Below are positions 26,760-35,445 of a stretch of DNA of 64,000 nucleotides, in pieces (position 1 is the first letter of the stretch; the number at the start of each line of letters is the position of its first letter). The stretch is from NCBI GenBank assembly GCA_018399255.1, contig JAGYPA010000001.1, positions 65,019 to 129,018 on the forward strand, read 5' to 3'. Made by a program: the position numbers and the translations under genes. Source of the DNA: Spirochaetales bacterium. GTDB taxonomy: Bacteria; Spirochaetota; Spirochaetia; JABMQR01. Below the pieces are notes generated by a model that ran no database searches, was not told where the DNA came from, and worked only from the letters and a program-made list of their open reading frames with translations.

Positions 26760-26826
26760 AAAGAAGGAAAATGCAGATATAAGAATTGGCTCAAGATTAT
26801 TAAGATTGAAATTGATGGGGTTTTAG

Positions 26827-27447
26827 ATGGAAGTAACATTACAGGAACTGATAGAATCGATTAAGCGGGATGGTGTTGAAACTGCAGAGAGCAAGGCTGA
26901 AGAAATACTGAAAGCGGCCGAAGAAAAGGCGGAGATTATTATTTCCAAAGCCCGTCACCAGGCAGAAAAAATTGAAGCAGATGCCCGTAAAGCAGCCGAT
27001 ATGAAAGAACAGGGCAGTATTTCTTCAATCAAGCAGGCTGGCCGGGATCTTTTAATTTCTCTTCAGAAAAGTATTACGGCTATATTTGATATGCTTCTCA
27101 AACAGCGGGTAGATGCAAAGCTTAAAGAAGGCACCCTGCTTGCCGACTTGATTCAGGCAGTTCTTAAAGCTGATTTGCTCTCAGGAAGTGAAGGGACAAT
27201 CGAAATACCTGAAAAAAATCTGGCTGCGCTCAAAAAGCTTCTGTCACAGGATGCCGCAGAACTTTTAAAGAAGGGATATGAACTGAAGCCGGTAAAAGGG
27301 CTGTCAAGCGGTTTCATGATTGAGGAAAAAGATGGGAGCGGCTACTACAGCATTACTCCTGAAATTCTGGCCGAGATGATCGGTAAGTTTGTCAATCCTG
27401 ACCTGAGAAACTTGATTCTTGATGCCGCTGCCGGGGAAGGAGCATAG
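26827..27447 (+). CDS. atpE: V-type ATPase subunit E
   Basis: Seen: 206 residues. The N-terminal ~70 form a charged amphipathic helix (KAEEILKAAEEKAEIIISKA) typical of the E/G peripheral stalk; the C-terminal half is globular. GGGG lies 7 bases before ATG. Known: subunit E links the catalytic head to the membrane sector. First gene of the V-ATPase operon and 67 bases after mutS2. No separate subunit G is recognised in the operon. Confidence 0.85.
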   Translation: MEVTLQELIESIKRDGVETAESKAEEILKAAEEKAEIIISKARHQAEKIEADARKAADMKEQGSISSIKQAGRDLLISLQKSITAIFDMLLKQRVDAKLKEGTLLADLIQAVLKADLLSGSEGTIEIPEKNLAALKKLLSQDAAELLKKGYELKPVKGLSSGFMIEEKDGSGYYSITPEILAEMIGKFVNPDLRNLILDAAAGEGA

Positions 27448-27449
27448 TC

Positions 27450-27986
27450 TTGTCATCTTATTATTACTTTGCCGCTTCCCTGCCAATGCTGCAAAAAGAG
27501 ACAGAACTCCCTTTTTCACCTGAAGAATTTCTTGATTTGTGCAGTGCGCACCTGACTCCCGGGGATTTTGAAATTGTCAGAGAAGCTTCTGCCGAAGGAA
27601 TATGTGCTGAAAGTCACCCAGTGCTTGCCCGCTGGAATGAATTTTCCACTGCTCTAAAAAAGGAACTCGCTGCATATCGTGCTGAAAAACTTGGCCTTGA
27701 TCAGGATCTTTATGCTGTCAGATTCAGGCAGGTTCCGGAAGCGGCTGATATTGCCAAACGGGTATTCCATGCTCCTAACCCACTTGATGCAGCCAACCTG
27801 CTGCTTGAAGCCGAGTGGAACTACCTGGAGAACCTTGGCACAAACCATTTTTTCGACTTGTTTATGATTATTATTTATTATATAAAACTGCAGCTCCTTA
27901 AGCGACTTTCATATCGGACCAAAGATCAGGGTAAGGAAGCGTTCAGCCATGTGTTCTCAAACATACAGGCGACAGGTAAGCTGTAA
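27450..27986 (+). CDS. DUF2764-type V-ATPase-associated protein
   Basis: Seen: 178 residues from TTG 27450 (AAGGAG 8 bases upstream). It opens SSYYYFAASLPML and has a helical C-terminal half with NLGTNHFFDLFMIIIYYIKL. No nucleotide motif. Known: genes of this type (DUF2764) sit between atpE and atpA in spirochaetal and some other bacterial V-ATPase operons, with no assigned function. It occupies the slot filled by subunits C and F in Thermus-type operons. Inference: it may replace the missing central-stalk C subunit. Confidence 0.75.
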   Translation: MSSYYYFAASLPMLQKETELPFSPEEFLDLCSAHLTPGDFEIVREASAEGICAESHPVLARWNEFSTALKKELAAYRAEKLGLDQDLYAVRFRQVPEAADIAKRVFHAPNPLDAANLLLEAEWNYLENLGTNHFFDLFMIIIYYIKLQLLKRLSYRTKDQGKEAFSHVFSNIQATGKL

Positions 27987-28064
27987 AAGTGACTCGTCAG
28001 GTACAATACCGGGTTGTTCCCGAATACTGCCTGATGCTATCAAGATATATTTGGAGTTGAGCGA

Positions 28065-29798
28065 ATGAATACCGGTAAAGTAATTGGAATAAACGGGAAT
28101 ATGGCTACGGTAAAATTTACCGACGATATTTCCTTGAATGAAGTAGCTTATATTATTCTTGGCGACAGCCGTCTGAAAGCAGAAGTAATCAGGGTAAACG
28201 GAGATGAGGCCTCGCTTCAGGTGTTCGAAATGACCGGCGGAATAAAAGTCGGCGATCTGGTCGAATTTACCGGGGAACTGCTCAGTGTTGAGCTTGGACC
28301 CGGTCTCCTGGGACAGGTTTATGACGGACTTCAGAATCCTTTGCCGCAGCTTGCAGAAAAGTGCGGTTTCTTTTTGCAGCGCGGTGTCTATATGAATGCA
28401 ATTCCGGATTCAGTCTGGGAATTCACTCCCTCGGTAAAGAAGGGAGATATCGTACGGCCGGGGTATTCGGTCGGAACGGTTCCGGAAGGTATTTTCAGTC
28501 ATCGGATTATGGTTCCGTTCGGTTTCAGCGACGGTGAATATTCAGTTAAAAAAATTGCCGCTGCCGGTTCCTACACAGCTCGTGAGGAAATTGCTGTAGT
28601 AACCGATTCTTCCGGGAATGATCACTCTCTTTCCATGGTTTTCACCTGGCCGATCAAGCGGGCCGTAACCCGATACGAAGAGCGGCTTAAGCCGGTGGAA
28701 CCGATGATAACAAAAATCAGAATCATCGATACCTTCCTGCCCGTTGCCAGGGGTGGGACGTTTTGCATTCCCGGACCTTTCGGGGCAGGAAAGACCGTTA
28801 TTCAGCAGAATACCAGCCGTAATGCCGAAGTTGACATTGTTATTATTGCCGCCTGCGGCGAACGTGCCGGAGAAGTTGTGGAAACCCTCATCGAGTTTCC
28901 GGAACTGACAGACCCCCGCACGGGCAAGTCCCTCATGGAACGTACTATTATTATATGCAACACCAGTTCCATGCCTGTTGCAGCCCGCGAGGCTTCCGTG
29001 TATACCGCTGTAACTATTGCAGAGTATTATCGTCAGATGGGGCTGAATGTGCTTCTTCTCGCGGATTCCACCTCACGATGGGCACAGGCAATGCGTGAGA
29101 TGTCAGGCCGGCTCGAGGAAATTCCCGGTGAAGAAGCATTTCCTGCCTATCTTGAATCAGTCATAGCAAGCTTTTACGAACGAGCCGGACTTGTCAGGCT
29201 TTATGACGGAAACACAGGTTCGGTAACAATCGGAGGTACCGTAAGCCCTGCCGGCGGAAACTTTGAGGAGCCTGTTACCCAGGCAACTTTGAAGGTCGTC
29301 GGGGCTTTTCACGGGCTTTCCCGTGAGCGCTCTGATGCAAGAAAATATCCGGCAATTCATCCTCTGGAAAGCTGGAGTAAATATACCGGCATAATAGATA
29401 GTAAAAAAACAACTTTTGCCAGAGACTTGCTGTTTCGCGGCGAAGAAGTCAACCAGATGATGAAGGTTGTCGGGGAGGAGGGGACCAGTCTCGATGACTA
29501 CATTGTCTTCCAAAAATCTGAATTCCTTGACAGTGTCTACCTGCAGCAGGATTCTTTTGACCCGGTTGACGGATCAGCCCCTATAGAGAGACAGAAATAT
29601 TCGTTTGATCTGGTTTTCTCTATTCTCCACGGCAGTTTCAATCTGCCCACAAAGCAGGAAACACGCAACTATTTCAATCAGCTGCGTCAGAGATTTCTAG
29701 ATTTGAACAGTGCTGAATGGAACAGTGATTCTTTCAAATCCATTGAAGAATCTCTGCGTGGGAAAATTGATGAAAAACTCCAAAAAATGAGTAAGTAG
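28065..29798 (+). CDS. atpA: V-type ATPase catalytic subunit A
   Basis: Seen: 577 residues. Beta-barrel N-terminus, the bulge domain characteristic of V-type A subunits (residues ~110-190), Walker A GPFGAGKT, the GERAGEV segment and the LLADSTSRWAQAMRE motif. Known: subunit A binds and hydrolyses ATP. GGAG lies about 9 bases before the ATG. The 78-base gap upstream holds no obvious regulatory structure. The 126-base gap to atpB likewise shows nothing beyond the atpB Shine-Dalgarno. Confidence 0.97.
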   Translation: MNTGKVIGINGNMATVKFTDDISLNEVAYIILGDSRLKAEVIRVNGDEASLQVFEMTGGIKVGDLVEFTGELLSVELGPGLLGQVYDGLQNPLPQLAEKCGFFLQRGVYMNAIPDSVWEFTPSVKKGDIVRPGYSVGTVPEGIFSHRIMVPFGFSDGEYSVKKIAAAGSYTAREEIAVVTDSSGNDHSLSMVFTWPIKRAVTRYEERLKPVEPMITKIRIIDTFLPVARGGTFCIPGPFGAGKTVIQQNTSRNAEVDIVIIAACGERAGEVVETLIEFPELTDPRTGKSLMERTIIICNTSSMPVAAREASVYTAVTIAEYYRQMGLNVLLLADSTSRWAQAMREMSGRLEEIPGEEAFPAYLESVIASFYERAGLVRLYDGNTGSVTIGGTVSPAGGNFEEPVTQATLKVVGAFHGLSRERSDARKYPAIHPLESWSKYTGIIDSKKTTFARDLLFRGEEVNQMMKVVGEEGTSLDDYIVFQKSEFLDSVYLQQDSFDPVDGSAPIERQKYSFDLVFSILHGSFNLPTKQETRNYFNQLRQRFLDLNSAEWNSDSFKSIEESLRGKIDEKLQKMSK

Positions 29799-29924
29799 AA
29801 AATTTTCAAGGGACAGCTGATGACCTGGGCTGAATCTCAGTGTTAGCTGCCGTCTCAAATATTACGGTTTTTCCTTGCTGCAGAATTGCACCGAGGAGAG
29901 GCACCAGCTACAGGCGGTTTATTT

Positions 29925-31235
29925 ATGCAGAAAGTTTATACAAAGATTGAGTCTATATCAGGAAATGTTATCACCGTACATGCTGAGGGAGTACGAAATG
30001 GTGATCTGGCGGTTGTCAGTTCCAGACACGGATCATCCCTTGCTAATATTATACGACTGAAAGAAAATGTGGTATCCCTGCAGGTCTTTGCCGGCGGGCG
30101 GGGTGTTTCGACCGGTGATGAAGTAAGATTTCTCGGCCATCCGATGCAGGTATCCTATACCGATAATTTAATGGGCAGAGTGTTTGACGGAAGCGGAAAG
30201 CCGCGGGATGCAGGTCCAGTGCTTGATGAAAATATGATTGATATCGGCGGACCTTCAGTTAATCCGGCTAAAAGAATTGTTCCTAAAAATATGATCCGGA
30301 CCGGAATTCCCATGATCGATGTCTTTAACACGCTCGTAGAATCGCAAAAGCTGCCGATATTTTCAGTTTCCGGCGAACCCTACAATGAGCTGCTGGCCCG
30401 GATTGCCATGCAGGCCGAAGTTGATATAATCGTTCTTGGCGGAATGGGCTTAAAGTATGATGACTATTTATTTTTCCGGGAGGAACTGGAAACAAGCGGA
30501 GCAATGAACCGGGCCGTTTTTTTTGTGCATACAGCCTCAGATCCGACTGTTGAATGTCTTCTTGTTCCGGATATTTCTCTGGCAGTGGCTGAACAGTTTG
30601 CACTGGAAGGAAAAAAAGTGCTTGTCCTGCTTACTGATATGACCAACTTTGCCGACGCAATGAAAGAAATAGCAATAACAATGGATCAGGTGCCCTCAAA
30701 CCGGGGATATCCCGGTGACCTTTACAGTTCCCTGGCAGCCCGCTACGAAAAAGCAGTGGATTTTGAGGGAGCTGGTTCTGTGACAATTTTAGCGGTTACC
30801 ACCATGCCTGGAGATGACGTTACCCATCCGGTTCCCGATAATACCGGGTATATAACAGAAGGGCAGTACTATTTGAAAAACGGAAGAATTGAGCCTTTTG
30901 GTTCTCTTTCACGCCTTAAGCAGCAGGTAAACAAGGAAACACGTGACGATCATCGTTCCTTAATGGATGGAATGATAAAACTCTATGCCTCTTACAAGGA
31001 GTCAATGGAGAAAAAATCAATGGGTTTCCAAATGTCCGACTGGGATATCAAGCTCTTGAAATATGGAGAGATGTTTGAGCAGCAGATGATGGAACTTACC
31101 GTGAACATTCCCCTTGAGGAAGCCTTGAATCTCGGCTGGGAAATACTTTCAGCCTGCTTTTCCCCTGAAGAATCAGGCATGAAAACCAGTTTAATAATGA
31201 AATACTGGCCCGGAAAAGACAAAGAGGATAAATAA
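29925..31235 (+). CDS. atpB: V-type ATPase subunit B
   Basis: Seen: 436 residues from ATG 29925 (AGGCGG about 8 bases upstream). Lacks the Walker A lysine ([10 protein letters not shown] instead of GxxxxGKT), as expected for the non-catalytic B subunit. Keeps [15 protein letters not shown] and the [10 protein letters not shown] region. Known: B completes the hexameric head and contributes to the nucleotide pocket. The stop and the next ATG share a base (TAATG), so atpD is coupled to it. Confidence 0.97.
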   Translation: MQKVYTKIESISGNVITVHAEGVRNGDLAVVSSRHGSSLANIIRLKENVVSLQVFAGGRGVSTGDEVRFLGHPMQVSYTDNLMGRVFDGSGKPRDAGPVLDENMIDIGGPSVNPAKRIVPKNMIRTGIPMIDVFNTLVESQKLPIFSVSGEPYNELLARIAMQAEVDIIVLGGMGLKYDDYLFFREELETSGAMNRAVFFVHTASDPTVECLLVPDISLAVAEQFALEGKKVLVLLTDMTNFADAMKEIAITMDQVPSNRGYPGDLYSSLAARYEKAVDFEGAGSVTILAVTTMPGDDVTHPVPDNTGYITEGQYYLKNGRIEPFGSLSRLKQQVNKETRDDHRSLMDGMIKLYASYKESMEKKSMGFQMSDWDIKLLKYGEMFEQQMMELTVNIPLEEALNLGWEILSACFSPEESGMKTSLIMKYWPGKDKEDK

Positions 31236-31849
31236 TGCCTTCGGTAAAACTGACAAAAAATGAACTGAAGAAACAGAAGGACAATCTCAAACGGTTTACC
31301 CGCTATTTGCCGACTTTGCAGCTGAAAAAGCAGCAGCTGCAAATGGTTATACGTGATGTTACCAGGAAAATGGAAGAACTGGCGGATAAAAAAGACCGTC
31401 TGTATCATGGAATCCTTGCATGGATAGCAGTATTTGGGGAAAACTCACTTCTTGCTAAAGAAATTCGTCTGGAAAAGTTGATTGTTATTGATGAAATTCG
31501 AAGACATTATGGAAATATTGCCGGTGTCGGCATACCGGTCTATGACGGACTCTCTTTCAGGGAACATCCCTACGATTTGCAGACAACTCCCCTCTGGATG
31601 GATACAGCGATTGAAGAATTGAAAAATATGGCTGAATTGGACGCTGAGATAGATATTTTAAGACGTCAAATTGAGTTGCTGGGACATGAGCTGAGAATAA
31701 CGTCCCAGCGGGTTAACCTTTTTGAGAAAGTAAAAATTCCCGAAACAAAGGAACAGATTAGAAGCATTCGGATTTATCTTGGTGACCAGCAGACAGCTGC
31801 GGTTGTTCGAGGGAAAATATCCAAGAAGAAACTGGAAAAGGTGTCATAG
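31235..31849 (+). CDS. atpD: V-type ATPase subunit D
   Basis: Seen: 204 residues, two long helices at either end (KLTKNELKKQKDNLKRF and the C-terminal IRIYLGDQQTAAVVRGKISK) around a short middle, the antiparallel coiled-coil layout of the rotor shaft. Known: D is the central axle turning within A3B3. It starts in the TAATG overlap with atpB. No subunit F gene, usually D's partner, is recognised in this operon. Confidence 0.9.
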   Translation: MPSVKLTKNELKKQKDNLKRFTRYLPTLQLKKQQLQMVIRDVTRKMEELADKKDRLYHGILAWIAVFGENSLLAKEIRLEKLIVIDEIRRHYGNIAGVGIPVYDGLSFREHPYDLQTTPLWMDTAIEELKNMAELDAEIDILRRQIELLGHELRITSQRVNLFEKVKIPETKEQIRSIRIYLGDQQTAAVVRGKISKKKLEKVS

Positions 31850-31850
31850 T

Positions 31851-33734
31851 ATGATTGAAAAAATGAAAAAGGTTTCTGTTCTTGTGAAAAGCAGTGAACT
31901 CATACCTTCACTCAATCATTTGAGAAAAGCCGGCGTAATGCATATTTCAGAATCCGGAACAGTTCGCTCGGAAGCGGTGGACCGGGAAGAACAGCAGCTG
32001 GCCATGATTGACAGGGTTATAGCCGCTGTTCCAGCAAAATCCAAGAAAGTACCAACGAAAACGTCAGAAGCTTTTACTGACAAAATGACAGATAATCAGA
32101 TTGGCATGCATGATGTAATGAGTTTTTGCAGAGAGATAGATTTCCTGCTGACTCAGCGGAAAGAGTATCTTGATAAGATTGAGGAATTGCGCCAGCTCGC
32201 AGGAAGACTTGAAGTCTGGGGGGATTTTTCTCCTGAATATCTGGAATTTCTGCATGACAATGGATTGTCCATGATTCCCGCAGAAATCCCCCAAAAGGAT
32301 CTGGTTCATATTCGTGATGACTTTAGATTTATAACCTTGAAAAAGAAAAAAAAACAAGCACTGGTCGTCTTCTTCAATGCCCGTGAGGATAAACTGCCGG
32401 CTTCATCCCGACTGCTGCGAATACCAGCTATGGGGCTTTCAGATATAGAAAAAGAGATACGGCTGATCGAGAATCATATCAGCATAATTTCTGCTCGACT
32501 GGAGGCAGAGCATTCAGCGCTGCCAATGGTGCACGATGTTCGCCGGATTATAGCCTCAGATTTGCATCTCAAGAAAATCCAGGAGAATATGCACTCAGAC
32601 GGGCCGGTATCATGGCTTACAGGATTTATTCCGGCAGCAAATATTTCCGATTTCAAGAAGATAGCCTCGACGAATGCCTGGGGTCTGTTGATCGAAGATC
32701 CTTCAGATACTGATCCTGTTCCGACAAAAATGAAAAACAATTGGGTTGTCCGTATGATTCAACCGGTGTTTAATTTGCTTGGAACCGTTCCCGGCTATAA
32801 AGAGTATGATGTCAGTATGTTCTTCCTGATGTTTTTTACCGTTTTTGTAGCAATGATCATCGGTGATGCGGGTTACGGCGTCATTTTTCTGGCAGCAGCG
32901 GCAGCATTACATATAAAAACCCGCAAAGCCTCGGAACTGATCCGGCTTATCTATGTCCTGAGCACCAGTACTATTATCTGGGGAGCAATTACCGGAACCT
33001 GGTTCGGCAGCAGCAGTATTGCTTCACTGCCCCTTTTAAGACAGCTGGTTATTCCGCAAATATCATCATTTCCTGAACTTTTTGCTATATCAAATCAGGA
33101 AGTATCCGAAACGGTCATGTATATCTGTTTTGTATTAGGAATCATTCAGCTCAGTCTTGCCTGCATAATCAATTTTATCAGACAATTTCCTCAATTACGT
33201 GCATTTTCTCAAATCGGGTCTCTCTCCCTGCTGATTGGTCTTTATACCCTGACTCTGAATCTTGTTCTTGGCAAAACTTTCCCGCAGTGGGGACTGTATG
33301 CAATTGTTGCAGGCCTTGCAATAATCGTGGCTTTTGGAGCACAGGAAAAAGGCAAGGGGTTTTTCTCCGGGTTTTTGAAAGGCCTGGCCGGACTGTTTAC
33401 TACTTTTCTCGATTCTATCGGCTCTTTCTCGAATATTATATCCTATATCCGCCTTTTTGCGGTAGGAATGTCATCGGTAGCCATTGCCTCGAGCTTTAAT
33501 AATATTGCAGCAGGTATACCCGGGGGAATTGCCCTTGCTGCAGCCTTGCTGGTTCTGCTTATCGGCCATGGCCTCAATATTGTCATGGGGTTATTATCAG
33601 TTATTGTTCACGGGGTAAGACTGAATATGCTGGAGTTTTCCGGACAGCTCGGCATGGAGTGGTCTGGAACTGAATATTCACCTGTTTCTGAATACAGAAG
33701 CAGGTATTTTAAAGAATTTTATGAAAATATGTAA
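31851..33734 (+). CDS. atpI: V-type ATPase membrane subunit I (a-type)
   Basis: Seen: 627 residues from ATG 31851. The N-terminal ~300 residues are soluble and coiled-coil-like; the C-terminal half has about seven to eight membrane segments, with the conserved arginine in SYIRLFAVGMS. Known: subunit I forms the half-channels facing the proteolipid ring, and the Arg releases the bound ion. The longer frame upstream lies inside atpD. AAAGGTG lies ~8 bases before ATG. Confidence 0.95.
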   Translation: MIEKMKKVSVLVKSSELIPSLNHLRKAGVMHISESGTVRSEAVDREEQQLAMIDRVIAAVPAKSKKVPTKTSEAFTDKMTDNQIGMHDVMSFCREIDFLLTQRKEYLDKIEELRQLAGRLEVWGDFSPEYLEFLHDNGLSMIPAEIPQKDLVHIRDDFRFITLKKKKKQALVVFFNAREDKLPASSRLLRIPAMGLSDIEKEIRLIENHISIISARLEAEHSALPMVHDVRRIIASDLHLKKIQENMHSDGPVSWLTGFIPAANISDFKKIASTNAWGLLIEDPSDTDPVPTKMKNNWVVRMIQPVFNLLGTVPGYKEYDVSMFFLMFFTVFVAMIIGDAGYGVIFLAAAAALHIKTRKASELIRLIYVLSTSTIIWGAITGTWFGSSSIASLPLLRQLVIPQISSFPELFAISNQEVSETVMYICFVLGIIQLSLACIINFIRQFPQLRAFSQIGSLSLLIGLYTLTLNLVLGKTFPQWGLYAIVAGLAIIVAFGAQEKGKGFFSGFLKGLAGLFTTFLDSIGSFSNIISYIRLFAVGMSSVAIASSFNNIAAGIPGGIALAAALLVLLIGHGLNIVMGLLSVIVHGVRLNMLEFSGQLGMEWSGTEYSPVSEYRSRYFKEFYENM

Positions 33735-33791
33735 AAAGGATCAGGAAATACTATTCTGCCCCTTTTATGCCAATGGTAAGGAGAGAAAAAT

Positions 33792-34229
33792 ATGGATTTT
33801 GGATTTTTAGGTACTGCGGCTGCTCTTGCGTTTGCAGCTTTCGGATCAGCTTTAGGGACGGGGTATGCTGCTTCATCGGCTATCGGTGTATGGAAAAAGT
33901 GTTTCGCTAATAATAAGCCGGCTCCGTTCATGCTGGTTGCTTTTGCCGGAGCGCCTCTGACCCAGACAATCTACGGATTTCTTCTGATGCAGTTCATTAA
34001 CAATGCTGCTGCCGCACCTTCAATGCTGCGCTTAGGGGCAGGTCTGTTTGGCGGACTGGCTATCGGAGCTTCTGCAGCAATGCAGGGAAAGGCTGCAGCC
34101 GGCGCGGCTGATGCTCTTGGAGAAACAGGCAAAGGTACTGCAAATTACCTGATTGTTATCGGAATCGTAGAAACAGTAGCGCTTTTTGTTATGGTCTTCC
34201 TGCTTCTTACATTAAATTCATTCTCATAA
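33792..34229 (+). CDS. atpK: V-type ATPase proteolipid subunit K
   Basis: Seen: 145 residues, four membrane segments (two hairpins). T57 and Q58 (APLTQTIYGF), Q98 (MQGKAAAG) and E127 (GIVETVALF) line up with T64, Q65, Q110 and E139, the Na+ ligands of Enterococcus hirae NtpK. Known: this ring carries ions across the membrane, one per K subunit. Inference: the enzyme is sodium-coupled. AAGGAG lies 8 bases before ATG. Last gene of the V-ATPase operon, followed by a large compound hairpin. Confidence 0.93.
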   Translation: MDFGFLGTAAALAFAAFGSALGTGYAASSAIGVWKKCFANNKPAPFMLVAFAGAPLTQTIYGFLLMQFINNAAAAPSMLRLGAGLFGGLAIGASAAMQGKAAAGAADALGETGKGTANYLIVIGIVETVALFVMVFLLLTLNSFS

Positions 34230-34280
34230 AAAAGGTGAGAGCGACCGGCAGACAGAAGTCGGTTCGAAAAGATGTTGAGA

Positions 34281-34361
34281 AAAAGAGGTTGCACACTGAT
34301 CATTTATGGTAAACATTTGTTACCTGTTTGTATGATTCAGTATACAACCTTTTTTCTTTTT
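34281..34361 (+). terminator. Compound hairpin terminator of the V-ATPase operon
   Basis: Three nested stems: GGTTG/CAACC (34287-34291 with 34345-34349, extended by A-T and G-T pairs), ACTGATCAT/ATGATTCAGT with one bulge (34295-34303 with 34332-34341), and GGTAA/TTACC (34308-34312 with 34320-34324). A T-rich tract (34350-34361) follows. It ends only 17 bases before the ispG start. Confidence 0.65.
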
Positions 34362-34362
34362 A

Positions 34363-34371
34363 TGGTATATT
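34363..34371 (+). promoter_or_regulatory. Extended -10 of ispG, leaderless-type
   Basis: TGGTATATT gives an extended -10 (TATATT 34366-34371) followed by 6 bases (CCTCT plus one T) and ATG 34378. No Shine-Dalgarno is present, and no clear -35 at the 17-base distance. The same TATGGTATAnTTTCC stretch precedes yggS. Confidence 0.45.
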
Positions 34372-34377
34372 TCCTCT

Positions 34378-35445
34378 ATGGATAGAAAAATTACCCATCC
34401 TGCCAAGGTTGGAACGTTTACAGTCGGCGGTGCATCGCCTGTTTCTGTTCAGACAATGTGGGATAAACCGATAGGCGCCGTTGATCAGCATTTCATCAGC
34501 CAGCTGGAAGAACTGAAAGCTTCAGGGTGTGACATTATAAGATTTTCCGTTCCAGCTGAGGGTGATATTGAACTGCTCGCGAGCGTATGCAAACTGGGAA
34601 TCATGCCGGTTGTTGCCGATATTCACTTTGATTATAAGCTCGCACTGAAATCTATACATGTCGGTGTTGATAAAATACGCATCAATCCCGGGAACATTGG
34701 AGCAGAATGGAAGGTACGGGAAGTAATCAAAGCCGCTGCCGATACCGGATGTGCCGTTCGAATCGGATTAAATGGCGGATCACTTCCGCATAACTTGCGG
34801 GGCAGTACTGATAAAGCCGCTGCCATGCGTGATCTTGCTGGAGATTATATCGATCTCTTTCAATCAGAATCTTTTACCAATATTATTGTCTCCTTGAAAG
34901 ATTCGGATGCGGAGACCACCTACCGTGCAAATAAACTATTTTCTGAAATGTTTGATTATCCGCTGCATCTTGGCGTTACGGAAGCAGGTCCGCTTATTCC
35001 TTCTGTCACGAAAAGCGCTTTTATTCTGGGTCGGCTCTTAAGTGAAGGCATTGGCGATACTTTGAGAATTTCCATTACAGGATCAATTCTTGATGAGGTG
35101 AGAGCGGGAGTGGAACTTCTGAAGCTGCTGAATTTGCGTTCAAATGGACTGAAACTGATTTCCTGTCCTAAGTGCGGGCGCTCAAGTTTCGATACTCATT
35201 GGTTTGTCAGCAGTATGGAACCATATTTCAGGACTGTTCATACCGATTTAACCGTAGCTGTAATGGGATGCGCGGTAAATGGTCCCGGTGAGGCATCTCA
35301 TGCTGATATAGGGATAACAGGAATAGGCAGAGAGGTTTTTATTTTCCGTAAAGGAAGTATCGTCAGAAAATCATCAATTGAATCTTGCACTGAAGATTTC
35401 AAGGAAGAAATGCAAAAGGTAATCAATGAAAAAACTGATCATTAG
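34378..35445 (+). CDS. ispG: 4-hydroxy-3-methylbut-2-enyl diphosphate synthase
   Basis: Seen: 355 residues. Starts [16 protein letters not shown], contains [12 protein letters not shown] and the iron-sulfur cysteines [12 protein letters not shown] and GCAVNGPGE. Known: IspG (GcpE) converts MEcPP to HMBPP in the MEP isoprenoid pathway using a 4Fe-4S cluster. It overlaps uvrA by 20 bases. No Shine-Dalgarno precedes the ATG; the promoter -10 is 6 bases upstream. Confidence 0.96.
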   Translation: MDRKITHPAKVGTFTVGGASPVSVQTMWDKPIGAVDQHFISQLEELKASGCDIIRFSVPAEGDIELLASVCKLGIMPVVADIHFDYKLALKSIHVGVDKIRINPGNIGAEWKVREVIKAAADTGCAVRIGLNGGSLPHNLRGSTDKAAAMRDLAGDYIDLFQSESFTNIIVSLKDSDAETTYRANKLFSEMFDYPLHLGVTEAGPLIPSVTKSAFILGRLLSEGIGDTLRISITGSILDEVRAGVELLKLLNLRSNGLKLISCPKCGRSSFDTHWFVSSMEPYFRTVHTDLTVAVMGCAVNGPGEASHADIGITGIGREVFIFRKGSIVRKSSIESCTEDFKEEMQKVINEKTDH

